A DNA stretch of 12,186 nt, from contig JAJTHR010000296.1 of the NCBI GenBank assembly GCA_021298935.1, positions 1-12,186 on the forward strand, read 5' to 3'. The stretch is from Parachlamydia sp. Lineage in GTDB: Bacteria; Chlamydiota; Chlamydiia; Chlamydiales; Parachlamydiaceae. Made by a program: the position numbers and the translations under genes. Below, one piece after another: positions 1 to 7,236 of this stretch. Each line of letters opens with the position of its first letter. Position 1 is the stretch's first letter. A model generated the notes under the pieces. The model was not told where the DNA came from. It worked only from the letters and a program-made list of their open reading frames with translations, and did no database searches.

Positions 1-72
1 CCCCCTTAAAAGACGAAGCACTACCTCTATTTTTCGTGATGCTGTCCAACGTTTGGCTTGACCAACTTCCAT
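1..72 (-). CDS. IS transposase OrfA-like protein, N-terminal fragment (runs off the window)
   Basis: On the minus strand an ATG at 72 opens 24 codons that continue past the left edge. The peptide begins MEVGQAKRWTASRKIEVVLR and continues LLRG. This resembles the basic helix-turn-helix start of small OrfA-type transposase proteins (RW-S/T-x-x-x-K-x-E-V-V-L-R-L-L-R-G), as found in IS3-like elements. A good Shine-Dalgarno AAGGAG lies at 80-85, seven bases before the ATG, which supports the start. The element's end probably lies between about 90 and 135, but it cannot be fixed because the partner end is outside the window. The family call rests on pattern memory over only 24 residues, so the exact IS group is uncertain. 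Confidence 0.55.
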   Translation of the reverse strand, partial: MEVGQAKRWTASRKIEVVLRLLRG

Positions 73-324
73 ACTGGATCTCCTTGTTTTTGCGTTCATT
101 TATCGCAAATTCGTGTCCAATGTTCAAGGTGGCAGTATAGGCTCATCACAATATCCTGTTAGAGGAGCAATAGTCGCTACTAATATAATAAAATATTTAC
201 TTAATACTTTTATAAACAGCCCTTTTTTCTAAATTTGCAAGCAATATAAAAGGAAATTCCAGCATGATGCAATTCCCATTTTTAGGATTCACTGTGATGT
301 CCCGGCAAAAAGTAGATTGAATAT

Positions 325-834
325 CTATGATTGCTGAGTTAAAGATCCTAAATATAAGTCGGCGTCATTTTGGTTTCTAAAAATAAGAAATTCAGTCTGA
401 TGGTATTTCTGCCTAAGCTCTTCGATCCTAGCCCTTTTTTTCTTATTAAAATCCCAGGTATACTTCAAAATCCCCCAAGTAATAGCTCTCAAGCCACCAA
501 AGTCTTTTTTGTAATTGAATAATCTTTTAAACATTCTCAAAAAACAGACAGGGCGTGAAAAGTGGAAATAGATCAAAACATCTGCCTTCGCAAATCTCAT
601 TTCGAAAGTTGTAAAAAAGAACATCCTTCAACTACCCAAGCTTTTTCGTTGAGCATAGCTTGTTGAATTTCTATGAATTCCTGTTTGTCTTTTTTTTTCC
701 ATCCGGCTCAAATATATGCTTGTCTAGATGGTGGACTGGAATGCTTAAAATCCTCCCAAGCTTAGAGGCAAAAGTAGACTTTCCGCTTCCTGGAAGGCCA
801 ATCAAGCAAATTTATTAGGGTAAATTTTCTTCAT
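325..834 (-). pseudogene. Frameshifted P-loop topology modulation protein (FlaR/adenylate-kinase-like)
   Basis: Joining three frames gives a protein of about 170 residues. It starts MKKIYPNK at 834, continues ICLIGLPGSGKSTFASKLG (the Walker A P-loop), then EFIEIQQAMLNEKAWVVEG, and finishes in the 99-residue frame MRFAKADVLIYFHFSRPVC to LTQQS at 325. The order of P-loop, EIQQ block, 'EG' and then MRFAKADV-YF-FSR is that of small P-loop kinases annotated as DNA topology modulation protein FlaR. Their true substrate is unclear; the name is historical. Two one-base losses break it. One is near 812-815, where one extra A in the minus-strand AATAAATTTGC would restore the frame. The other is in the A6 tract at 613-618 (T6 on the coding strand), where one extra T gives EGCSFFTTFEMRF. 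No other lesion is visible, so decay is recent or the shifts are sequencing errors. It is divergent from the operon that follows. Confidence 0.75.
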
Positions 835-925
835 TAACAAGCTTCGCTCGTGCTATGCTGGTTAAAAACTTTAATTTAGAAGACAAGTATAACAAAAACG
901 TAGAGTATTTGTTAATCAATTCCAC

Positions 926-954
926 TGGAAATTCCTCTGAATCAATGCTATGAT
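926..954 (+). promoter_or_regulatory. Candidate extended -10 promoter for the GNAT-GrpB operon
   Basis: TGCTATGAT at 946-954 is an extended -10 (TGn followed by TATGAT, 5 of 6 to TATAAT). Exactly 17 bp upstream, TGGAAA at 926-931 matches the -35 consensus TTGACA at 4 of 6 positions. Transcription would start near 961 and leave a leader of roughly 23 bases before the ATG at 984. The assignment is by motif only; bacterial consensus elements occur by chance in AT-rich DNA. Confidence 0.35.
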
Positions 955-983
955 TATTGAAAATTATTCAATCGACAGTCTTT

Positions 984-2048
984 ATGAAAAACAACGATTA
1001 TCCGCCAATTATTCGGACGGATAGGCTAGTGCTAAGGCAATGGAATAGCACAGATTTAGAACCATTCGCTGCTTTAAATGCTGATCAAAGAGTGATGGAG
1101 TATTTTCCTTCAGTTCTTAGTCAAAAAGAAAGTAACGATCTTGCCAAGCGCATTTCAATCCAACTGGAAGAACAAGGTTGGGGATTATGGGCAGTATCAG
1201 TCCCTGAAGTTGCTAATTTTATTGGATTTATAGGGCTAGCCAGACCTTCTTTCGACGCTTACTTTACCCCTGCTGTCGAAGTTGGCTGGCGGCTTGACTT
1301 TAATTATTGGGGAAAAGGTTATGCAACAGAAGGCGCAAAAGCTGTTTTAGCATTTGGATTTGACACCCTGAATCTTGAGGAAATTGTCTCATTTACTGTT
1401 ATGCAAAACGAGCGCTCAAGACGCATTATGGAAAAAATCGGGATGTACCATGTTTCAAAAGATGATTTTGATCACTCAACCCTATCTGAAGATCATGGAT
1501 TATATCACATCAATCAACAAGAATGGCGTCATCAAACGCACATTAAACGAAAATATCTGTTTAAACCTTATAGCAAGATTTTCCCCGATTTATTCCAAAA
1601 AGAAAAAGAACGAATCGCTCCTTCTCTTACCAATGTTTTAGCTATTGAGCATATAGGCAGCACTGCTATACCAGGACTCGGCGGAAAAGGAATCATAGAC
1701 ATCGCCATTTCGATCCCCAAAGAAGAAATGGAACATGCCTCCAATAGCTTAAAAAAGCTTGGATACGAATTTAGGCCCACTTATAGCAACCCTGATCGCT
1801 TTTATTTTATTACTTACCTAGCAGATCCAGAAGAAGGAAGCAGGCGTTATCATATCCATCTGACCTATCCCGAGAACAAAGAGTGGAAAGAGTTAATTGG
1901 GTTTAAAGATTATCTAAAGACTCATCCTGAAGCTATTGAAGAATATGCCACTATCAAAAAACAGGCAGCAAGGCTGGCAAACCAGGATGGCGAACAATAC
2001 CGCAAAATGAAAGAACCCATCATCCAGAAAATTAAAGCATTCATTTAG
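984..2048 (+). CDS. GNAT acetyltransferase-GrpB (UPF0157) fusion protein
   Basis: This two-domain protein has 354 residues. Residues 1-180 form a RimJ/RimL-type GNAT N-acetyltransferase: RTDRLVLRQW near residue 11, FIGFIGL near 79, and the acetyl-CoA loop WGKGYATEG at 109-117. Residues 185-354 form a GrpB domain of the nucleotidyltransferase fold, with HIGSTAIPGL at 223-232 and IIDIAI at 237-242. GrpB domains usually carry KPIID; here it reads KGIID. Substrates are unknown; GNATs of this class acetylate amines on proteins or small molecules, and GrpB has no settled activity. I chose ATG 984 over TTG 957 because homologous proteins start a few residues before the (I/V)xTxRLxLR motif; no strong ribosome-binding site is visible. 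It is followed after 7 bases by another GNAT gene and then an ABC exporter, all on one strand. A second GrpB/GNAT fusion in reverse order lies at 8018-9502. Confidence 0.85.
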   Translation: MKNNDYPPIIRTDRLVLRQWNSTDLEPFAALNADQRVMEYFPSVLSQKESNDLAKRISIQLEEQGWGLWAVSVPEVANFIGFIGLARPSFDAYFTPAVEVGWRLDFNYWGKGYATEGAKAVLAFGFDTLNLEEIVSFTVMQNERSRRIMEKIGMYHVSKDDFDHSTLSEDHGLYHINQQEWRHQTHIKRKYLFKPYSKIFPDLFQKEKERIAPSLTNVLAIEHIGSTAIPGLGGKGIIDIAISIPKEEMEHASNSLKKLGYEFRPTYSNPDRFYFITYLADPEEGSRRYHIHLTYPENKEWKELIGFKDYLKTHPEAIEEYATIKKQAARLANQDGEQYRKMKEPIIQKIKAFI

Positions 2049-2055
2049 GGGCCTC

Positions 2056-2622
2056 ATGACGAACAACTCTTCTAATCTCATCAAGCCTATAGCAAAAATG
2101 GACATTAGTCTTTGCAAAGCCACCAAGGAAGATAAGGATATAATTCAAAATCTGGGTCGCTTTTACGTCTATGAAATGTCAAGGTATTGTGGCTTTTTAC
2201 CAACTTGGGAAACACCATCCAATGGCCTTTTTGAATGCATCGACCTAAGTTGCTACTTTGAAAAAGCAGATCATTATGCATTTTTAATCAAAGTAGATAA
2301 CGAGTTAGCAGGATTTGTATTAATCAATAAAGTCGGAAGCACGCCAGACGTAGATTGGAATATAGGGGAATTTTTTATTGTCTCCAAATTTCAAGGGAAA
2401 GGCGTTGGGCGTTATGCAGCAGAGCAAATCTTCAATCAGTTTCCTGGTGTATGGGAAACCTCTCAAATACCAGAAAATACAGCAGCAATAGGATTTTGGA
2501 ATAAGATTGTCAGTCAATATGCACAGGGCCAATTTGAGAAAATGCTCAAGACCGTCCCCGAACCTAAACCGCATCCCATGATTATTTTAAAATTTACCTC
2601 ACAAGGCCGTCCATTATCTTAA
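2056..2622 (+). CDS. GNAT family N-acetyltransferase
   Basis: The protein has 188 residues and one acetyltransferase domain. The acetyl-CoA-binding motif A is QGKGVGR at 113-119 (Q-x-x-G-x-G), preceded by the strand IGEFFIV. N141 and the FWNKIV helix near 147-152 correspond to the C-terminal part of the fold. The N-terminal block LGRFYVYEMSRYCGFLP is typical of a subgroup of uncharacterised bacterial GNATs. Translation probably starts at 2056, where TAGGGG precedes the ATG by a few bases; Met15 at 2098 is an alternative because recognisable family sequence begins there (MDISLCKA). The start lies 7 bases after the preceding stop, so the two genes are probably co-transcribed and perhaps coupled. 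The substrate cannot be read from the sequence. Confidence 0.85.
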   Translation: MTNNSSNLIKPIAKMDISLCKATKEDKDIIQNLGRFYVYEMSRYCGFLPTWETPSNGLFECIDLSCYFEKADHYAFLIKVDNELAGFVLINKVGSTPDVDWNIGEFFIVSKFQGKGVGRYAAEQIFNQFPGVWETSQIPENTAAIGFWNKIVSQYAQGQFEKMLKTVPEPKPHPMIILKFTSQGRPLS

Positions 2623-2672
2623 CTATTCGAGAAGGTCATGTGAAAGATGCTTCATGAAGGTAGAGGAGAATT

Positions 2673-4445
2673 ATGAGCCAGAAAATAGTTTCTTATAAGG
2701 AATTAATCGTTTTCTTTTGGACATATGTCCGAAAACAAAAATGGACATTCTTTTCTATTTTTATCCAAGACTGCATAAATTCTTTGGATTCTCTTTTATG
2801 GCCATTTATCTTGCGTTGGGTGATTGATATTTTCACTCAAAATGAAGTGAATCGTGCTTTGGCATGGGAGTCTCTTCAAATTCCAATTATCGTAAGCATC
2901 TGTCTGATTGTATTTATCGAAATCAATTCTCGAACCATGGGTTTTCTCATGGCAAAAGCGATTCCAAAACTACAAGCCGATATTCGCATGACCATGTTTA
3001 ATCATGTTCAGGAGCACTCTCCACACTATTTCAATGAAAGGTTTGCCGGGAGTTTAGCGAATAAAATTACAGACATGACCACCGCCGTTGAATCGATTCT
3101 CCAACAGCTGTTTTGGCCTATTGTTTCCTCTATTGCGATGTCCCTATTTGGCGCTCTTTTTCTCTGGTTTGTCCACCCAATCCTCTCCGGTATTTTAATT
3201 TTATGGATTGTTGTCCATTTGAGCATCTGTTTAATGTTTAGTCGAACATGTGATTTATATGAACATCGACATGGGGAAGCGCGTAGTACTTTACTTGGTA
3301 AAATCGTCGACAGCCTGACCAACAATTTTGCCGTCAATCTATTCTATCGCTTTAGATTCGAAAAAAATGCCTTACTCCCCTATCAGGACGACGAAGAAAG
3401 AACCAATATTTCCGCCAGAAAATATGTCGAAAAAATGCGTAGTGTCACCTCGTTTTTTTATACGACCCTCTGTTTCATGGGAATCAACGGATTTGTCATC
3501 TATTTATGGCTTCAGCACCAAATCAGTACAGGTGAAGTGGCTCAAGTGTTCGGCACGATGTGGAATATAGCAGCAGTCATGTGGGCAGTCGGTGGGGCTT
3601 TACCTGCTTTTTTCCAATCATTTGGCATAGCAAAGCAAGCCTATACTGTCATGCTTGATCCTCAAGATATGGGAGACAAACCCGATGCTAAAGAATTAAA
3701 GATTCCAGCTGGAGAAATTATTTTTGACAGTGTGTCATTCCATTATGGAGATAAAAAGCTGTTTTCTAATAAGCATGCTCACATTCGCGGTGGAGAAAAG
3801 GTGGGGCTGGTTGGATTTACAGGGGCGGGAAAATCGACCTTTATCAGTCTCATTCTAAGATTTTTTTCCCTACCCAGCGGCAAGATTTTCATCGATGATC
3901 AGGACATTGCAGATGTCACTTTAGAATCATTAAGGCGCCAAATTGCACTGATTCCTCAAGATCCTACCTTGTTTCACAGAACTCTGCGCGAAAACATCTC
4001 CTACGGAAAGCCGGACGCAACAGAAGAAGAAATTTTTGCTGCTGCCAAATTGGCGCACTGCGATGAATTTATTGGCAACATCCCCTCTCGCTATGAAGCG
4101 AGGGTCGGTGAAAGAGGAACCAAATTATCAGGAGGAGAAAAGCAGAGAATTGCAATCGCAAGAGCCATCCTGGTAAACGCTCCCATTCTCATTTTAGATG
4201 AAGCCACTTCATCTTTGGATTCAGTCACGGAAAAATATATTCAAGAAAGTTTAGACAAACTGATGCAAAACCGAACGACCATTGTGATTGCCCATCGCCT
4301 CTCAACACTTTCCCGCATGGATCGCATCTTGGTTTTTGATAAGGGTAAAATTGTAGAGGAAGGCACTCATGCTTCGTTAATGAACGAAGATGGACTTTAT
4401 GCCAAAATGTGGAATATGCAAGTAGGAGGCTTTTTGCCTGTATGA
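2673..4445 (+). CDS. MsbA-type ABC transporter, fused permease and ATPase
   Basis: This is a 590-residue half-transporter of the type IV ABC exporter class, which works as a dimer in the inner membrane and pumps lipids, drugs or peptides outward. Residues 1-320 carry about six membrane helices, including segments near 21-45, 68-90, 145-170, 172-190, 260-282 and 295-315. The ATPase domain fills 345-580: Walker A GFTGAGKST 381-389, Q-loop PQDP at 428-431, signature LSGGEKQR 485-492, Walker B ILILDEAT 505-512 and H-loop His541. All catalytic motifs look intact and the length is normal. The start is well supported by AGAGGAG at 2662-2668, four bases before the ATG. It sits 50 bases after the GNAT gene on the same strand, so it may share the upstream promoter. 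The cargo is not deducible. Pairing with acetyltransferases suggests, but does not show, handling of a toxic small molecule. Confidence 0.93.
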   Translation: MSQKIVSYKELIVFFWTYVRKQKWTFFSIFIQDCINSLDSLLWPFILRWVIDIFTQNEVNRALAWESLQIPIIVSICLIVFIEINSRTMGFLMAKAIPKLQADIRMTMFNHVQEHSPHYFNERFAGSLANKITDMTTAVESILQQLFWPIVSSIAMSLFGALFLWFVHPILSGILILWIVVHLSICLMFSRTCDLYEHRHGEARSTLLGKIVDSLTNNFAVNLFYRFRFEKNALLPYQDDEERTNISARKYVEKMRSVTSFFYTTLCFMGINGFVIYLWLQHQISTGEVAQVFGTMWNIAAVMWAVGGALPAFFQSFGIAKQAYTVMLDPQDMGDKPDAKELKIPAGEIIFDSVSFHYGDKKLFSNKHAHIRGGEKVGLVGFTGAGKSTFISLILRFFSLPSGKIFIDDQDIADVTLESLRRQIALIPQDPTLFHRTLRENISYGKPDATEEEIFAAAKLAHCDEFIGNIPSRYEARVGERGTKLSGGEKQRIAIARAILVNAPILILDEATSSLDSVTEKYIQESLDKLMQNRTTIVIAHRLSTLSRMDRILVFDKGKIVEEGTHASLMNEDGLYAKMWNMQVGGFLPV

Positions 4446-4590
4446 AAGTTAACTTAGAGTCAATCAGTGAAAGGAATGGGATCAATTTCCTTTGTTCGAC
4501 AGATAAAAAAGTTTATTCTAGTTCGTTGCGTAGCCATTCGGTTATTTGAAAACTTCTTTCAGATTTTTATCACTTTTTGTTTTCAAGAAT
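4446..4590. other. Convergent intergenic spacer
   Basis: This 145-base gap separates the plus-strand ABC gene from the minus-strand metal ATPase, so both transcripts should end here. The only pairing I see is AAAGGAA (4470-4476) with TTCCTTT (4487-4493), a 7-bp stem with a 10-base loop and no clear T-tract. A weaker GAAAAC/GTTTTC pair lies around 4548-4583. Neither is a convincing intrinsic terminator. Confidence 0.3.
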
Positions 4591-6471
4591 TTACATGTCG
4601 GTCATTATCTTTGGCTTCCAGATAGTTCTTAAAGAGTTCATAATCACTATCACGTCGATCACCTCTTGACTAATGGCACCAGCAATCGGAGGAAGAAATC
4701 CTAAAGCGGCTATAATCATACCAACAATTGAAAGCGTCATTCCACCAATAGCACTCTGTAAGGCTATCGTTCTCATTCTCTTACTGATATGTAAAAATTC
4801 ATCTACTTTTTCCAAAGTATTATCTATAACGACAGCCCCTGCAGCTTCCGCTGTAATATCGCTATTTCGCCCAAATGCAATTCCAACTGTAGCAGCCATC
4901 AAAGCGGGTGCATCATTGATACCATCTCCAAGATAAGCTGTTTTTGCCTGTTTTGTTTCCTTCACAACAAGATCAACTTTTTCCTCAGGGCTTTTGCTTG
5001 CGTACACTTCTGTAATTCCGACAGTAGTTGCCAAATATTTAACCTCTTCTTCGCGATCTCCCGATATAATCATGCATTTTTGGATGCCATGTTTTGGGAG
5101 TAAATGTTTTATGAAAGACTTACTATCTGCCCGCGGAGAGTCCCTAAAGCGGTAATGAGCTGCTAACTTGTGATCGACAAGAATAACACATTCAAGACCC
5201 ATACCTTGTGGTAACAAAGCAATATCCTTTTCTAAACCAAATTTATAAAGCTGTTTGCGGCTAGTTATGATGACATTATGTCCATCAAAATTAGCTTGCA
5301 ATCCTTCTCCTTTTGGTTCACTAATTTGTTTTGCGTCAATTAAAGAAATTTTCTCTTCATTAGCTTTTTCAAGTATTGCGCTTGCCAGCGGGTGTTTGGA
5401 ATACCTTTCCATACTGGCGACCAATTTTAAAATCTCTTTAGTATCGTTCTTGTTATAGGTTGTCTGATCTGTAAGAGTTGGCTTTCCATAAGTTAACGTT
5501 CCTGTTTTATCAAAGATCATTGTTTGGCATCGATCGATTTGTTCAAGTACAATTGGATTTTTAATCAATATCCCTCTTCGTGCACATAATGAAATAGATC
5601 CAATGATTGCGACTGGAATTGCAATCAAAAGCGGGCAAGGTGTAGCAATCACAAGCACAGCCAGGAAACGGACAGCATCGCCGCTGATCAACCATGCTAA
5701 AATTGCAATAATAATGGCAATAGGGGTGTACAAAGCTCCTAATTGGTCGGCAAGTCTCCTCATTCGAGGGCGTTTTTGTTCTGACTCAGACATAACCTGC
5801 ATGATCTTGGCATAACGGGAATCATGAGCTAATTTAGTCGCTCTTATCGTTAGTGAAGCATCTGCATTGATTGAGCCAGAAAGAACTTCTGAACCAGGAG
5901 CTTTTGAAATAAGAAAAGGCTCACCAGTCAGGTATGATTCGTCCATCACACCATTTCCAGCGGTCACCTCACCATCCACTGGGCAAATTTCATGAGGAAA
6001 TATTAAAATCGTATCTCCTATAGAAATTTGTTCTATTGAGATGTCTTCAATCGCATCCCCTTTTTTACGATGAGCTGTTGTTGGTGCCCGTTTGGCAAGA
6101 GCTTGAAGCATTTTAGAAGCAGTTTTTATTGCATAGTTTTCTATAGTTTTTCCACCAGAAAGCATTAGCACAACCAATGACCCTGCTAAATATTGTTCAA
6201 GAAAAACGGCAGTAACAATGGAAATCCCTGCTAGCAAATCGGAACCAAAATTGAAAGATATTAACTTGCGTATTAGATCGAAAACAAGAATGCTCCCTCC
6301 TAATGCAAGAGTAATATAAAGTGGATAAAGGGCAAATGTTTGGAATTCGGGAATCAAATATTGAAGAACTAAATGAGCTGCAATACTAATAATTGCTAAA
6401 ATGGCAATATAGCCTTCTAAGCCAAGTATAGCACTCCCAGTTTCTTTTTTCTTTGCTTGAGAGAACATCAA
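4591..6471 (-). CDS. Heavy-metal translocating P1B-type ATPase (TPC motif)
   Basis: This 626-residue membrane pump uses ATP to move transition-metal ions across the inner membrane. Visible motifs: actuator-domain TGE at 182-184; ion-pathway motif ATPCPLLIAIP at 276-286 (a TPC variant of the CPx motif); phosphorylation site DKTGTLT starting at Asp321; the HP pair of the nucleotide domain at 360-361 (SKHPLA); hinge GDGINDAPAL at 515-524. Membrane segments lie near 20-40, 46-64, 77-105 (two), 244-262, 267-292, 568-590 and 592-612. There is no N-terminal GMTCxxC metal-binding domain; the first helix begins about 20 residues in. The TPC class has less settled metal specificity than the CPC, CPH or SPC classes, so I do not name a metal. 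AGGGGA lies six to seven bases before the ATG. It is transcribed alone, away from the debris region; a spaced direct repeat upstream may be regulatory. Confidence 0.93.
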   Translation of the reverse strand: MMFSQAKKKETGSAILGLEGYIAILAIISIAAHLVLQYLIPEFQTFALYPLYITLALGGSILVFDLIRKLISFNFGSDLLAGISIVTAVFLEQYLAGSLVVLMLSGGKTIENYAIKTASKMLQALAKRAPTTAHRKKGDAIEDISIEQISIGDTILIFPHEICPVDGEVTAGNGVMDESYLTGEPFLISKAPGSEVLSGSINADASLTIRATKLAHDSRYAKIMQVMSESEQKRPRMRRLADQLGALYTPIAIIIAILAWLISGDAVRFLAVLVIATPCPLLIAIPVAIIGSISLCARRGILIKNPIVLEQIDRCQTMIFDKTGTLTYGKPTLTDQTTYNKNDTKEILKLVASMERYSKHPLASAILEKANEEKISLIDAKQISEPKGEGLQANFDGHNVIITSRKQLYKFGLEKDIALLPQGMGLECVILVDHKLAAHYRFRDSPRADSKSFIKHLLPKHGIQKCMIISGDREEEVKYLATTVGITEVYASKSPEEKVDLVVKETKQAKTAYLGDGINDAPALMAATVGIAFGRNSDITAEAAGAVVIDNTLEKVDEFLHISKRMRTIALQSAIGGMTLSIVGMIIAALGFLPPIAGAISQEVIDVIVIMNSLRTIWKPKIMTDM

Positions 6472-6811
6472 AATTCCCCTATCATTATTTTGTTTTCTAT
6501 CAAATCCATGAGTTAGAATGTGGTTGTCATCTTCCCATTATTTTTCTTATTTACCTCGACATATACCACATAAAGCTCAAAGAGCCTAGTTATAAACCAC
6601 ATATCAAGATAGCTTTTAACTCACCTCTGCCAAAAAAAGCAAAATGAAAAAGCAAGAGATTTTGAAAAATCAATTAATTCAAAAAGCGCAGCAATATTTT
6701 ACTAATATTGCGAGCATTTTTGCAGCAATTCCCGCCAGCCATTTTTCTCGTGTAAATAAAATCTTTCATTCGTAAACTCTTACACTTCCATTTTTTTTGG
6801 AGATCTCACTC
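6472..6811. other. Gene-poor spacer with a perfect AT-rich hairpin
   Basis: No convincing gene is visible here. It holds the 31-bp-spaced direct repeat (6561-6602) and a perfect inverted repeat: GCAATATT at 6691-6698 and AATATTGC at 6704-6711, with a 5-base loop. A 43-codon frame from ATG 6644 to TAA 6773 (MKKQEILKNQ...) has no ribosome-binding site and no recognisable family, so I leave it uncalled. The hairpin is followed by a short T run around 6717-6721, but its stem is almost all A/T, so a terminator role is doubtful. Confidence 0.4.
6561..6602 (-). promoter_or_regulatory. Direct repeat upstream of the metal ATPase, possible regulator sites
   Basis: ATATACCACAT (6561-6571) and ATAAACCACAT (6592-6602) match at 10 of 11 positions and start 31 bp apart, close to three helical turns. 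They lie 90-130 bp upstream of the metal ATPase start, where an activator or repressor could bind. No known metal-regulator operator (MerR, ArsR, CsoR type) is recognisable, and no convincing promoter could be fixed beside them. Confidence 0.25.
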
Positions 6812-7035
6812 ATGCATTATCCTCTACGAAAATTTTTGTGTGCCGATGCGTTGATTTTATCTGTTTACCATCTATTCCAAAAAATCCCGGATCCACGAGA
6901 ACTTTCCAACATAACCCCCTCTCGTTCACTGATGTATTGATGTCAGCCCTTACTGTCTTCGGCCTAAAATTCCCTTCCCTGCTTCAGTACGATCAAAATC
7001 GCAAAACCCTCGATGATAACTTGCGAAATCTTTAG
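6812..7035 (+). pseudogene. Transposase N-terminal remnant, frameshifted and truncated
   Basis: Two frames together resemble the start of a transposase family common in amoeba-associated bacteria, with a conserved 'IPDPR' block followed by 'LTDxLMSAL-x-FG-x-K-PSLLQ-D'. The first frame runs from ATG 6812 (GGAG about nine bases upstream) as MHYPLRKFLCADALIL, then HLFQKIPDPRE, and ends at a stop near 6938. The second frame reads PLSFTDVLMSALTVFGLKFP and SLLQYDQNRKTLDDNLRNL, ending at 7035. Restoring one C in the C5 run at 6915-6919 joins them as SNITPLSFTDVLM. The rest of the transposase (normally several hundred residues, with the catalytic core) is absent, so this is an inactive relic. Assignment is from remembered motif order, not a search. 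Confidence 0.6.
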
Positions 7036-7236
7036 CCGGATTTACCATTAAGCATATAGATGCCTATCAAGAGCAACTGTGTGTCGATTTTCAAAGAACG
7101 AAACTTTCAAGTCAGATCGACAGCCTTATTGAGGTCCTGGCTAAAAAATGAAAATTGTTTACCAAATCAAAGAAACTCTTTGTCGTGGATTGTCATGTTG
7201 AAGCTTTAAAAGTTTATTTTTTGGGATCTTGCATTG
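7036..7236. other. Unassigned debris between the transposase relic and the ankyrin gene
   Basis: An open frame on the plus strand follows a TAA at 7017-7019. It reads LAKSLAGFTIKHIDAY and onward, ending LIEVLAKK at the TGA at 7149-7151. It has no start codon of its own context and looks like the tail of some protein. A second plus-strand stretch (about 7160-7265) is also open (KKLFVVDCHVEALKVYF). I recognise neither; they may be fragments left by past insertions or chance frames. Confidence 0.3.

Noticed and set aside
264..320. 18-codon frame starting MMQFPFLGF with an upstream AAAAGGA
   Set aside because: Too short and matches no family I know; it may be a relic of a longer gene.
957..983. 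TTG start at 957 for the GNAT-GrpB gene
   Set aside because: It adds nine residues outside the family pattern and has no ribosome-binding site; ATG 984 fits homologue length better.
2647..2676. Nine-codon frame (MLHEGRGEL) whose stop overlaps the ABC transporter ATG
   Set aside because: It could be a coupled leader peptide, but it includes the gene's own Shine-Dalgarno region and is short enough to be chance. A 10-bp palindrome CTTCATGAAG at 2650-2659 lies inside it, with no further support.
3026..3337. 103-codon minus-strand frame inside the ABC transporter
   Set aside because: It is antisense to a conserved membrane domain with all motifs on the plus strand; composition and content are those of a shadow frame.
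4470..4493. Intrinsic terminator after the ABC gene
   Set aside because: The 7-bp stem has a 10-base loop and no following T-tract.
6453..6647. 64-codon plus-strand frame overlapping the metal ATPase start
   Set aside because: It begins inside the ATPase gene on the opposite strand, has no ribosome-binding site, and occupies the ATPase leader region.
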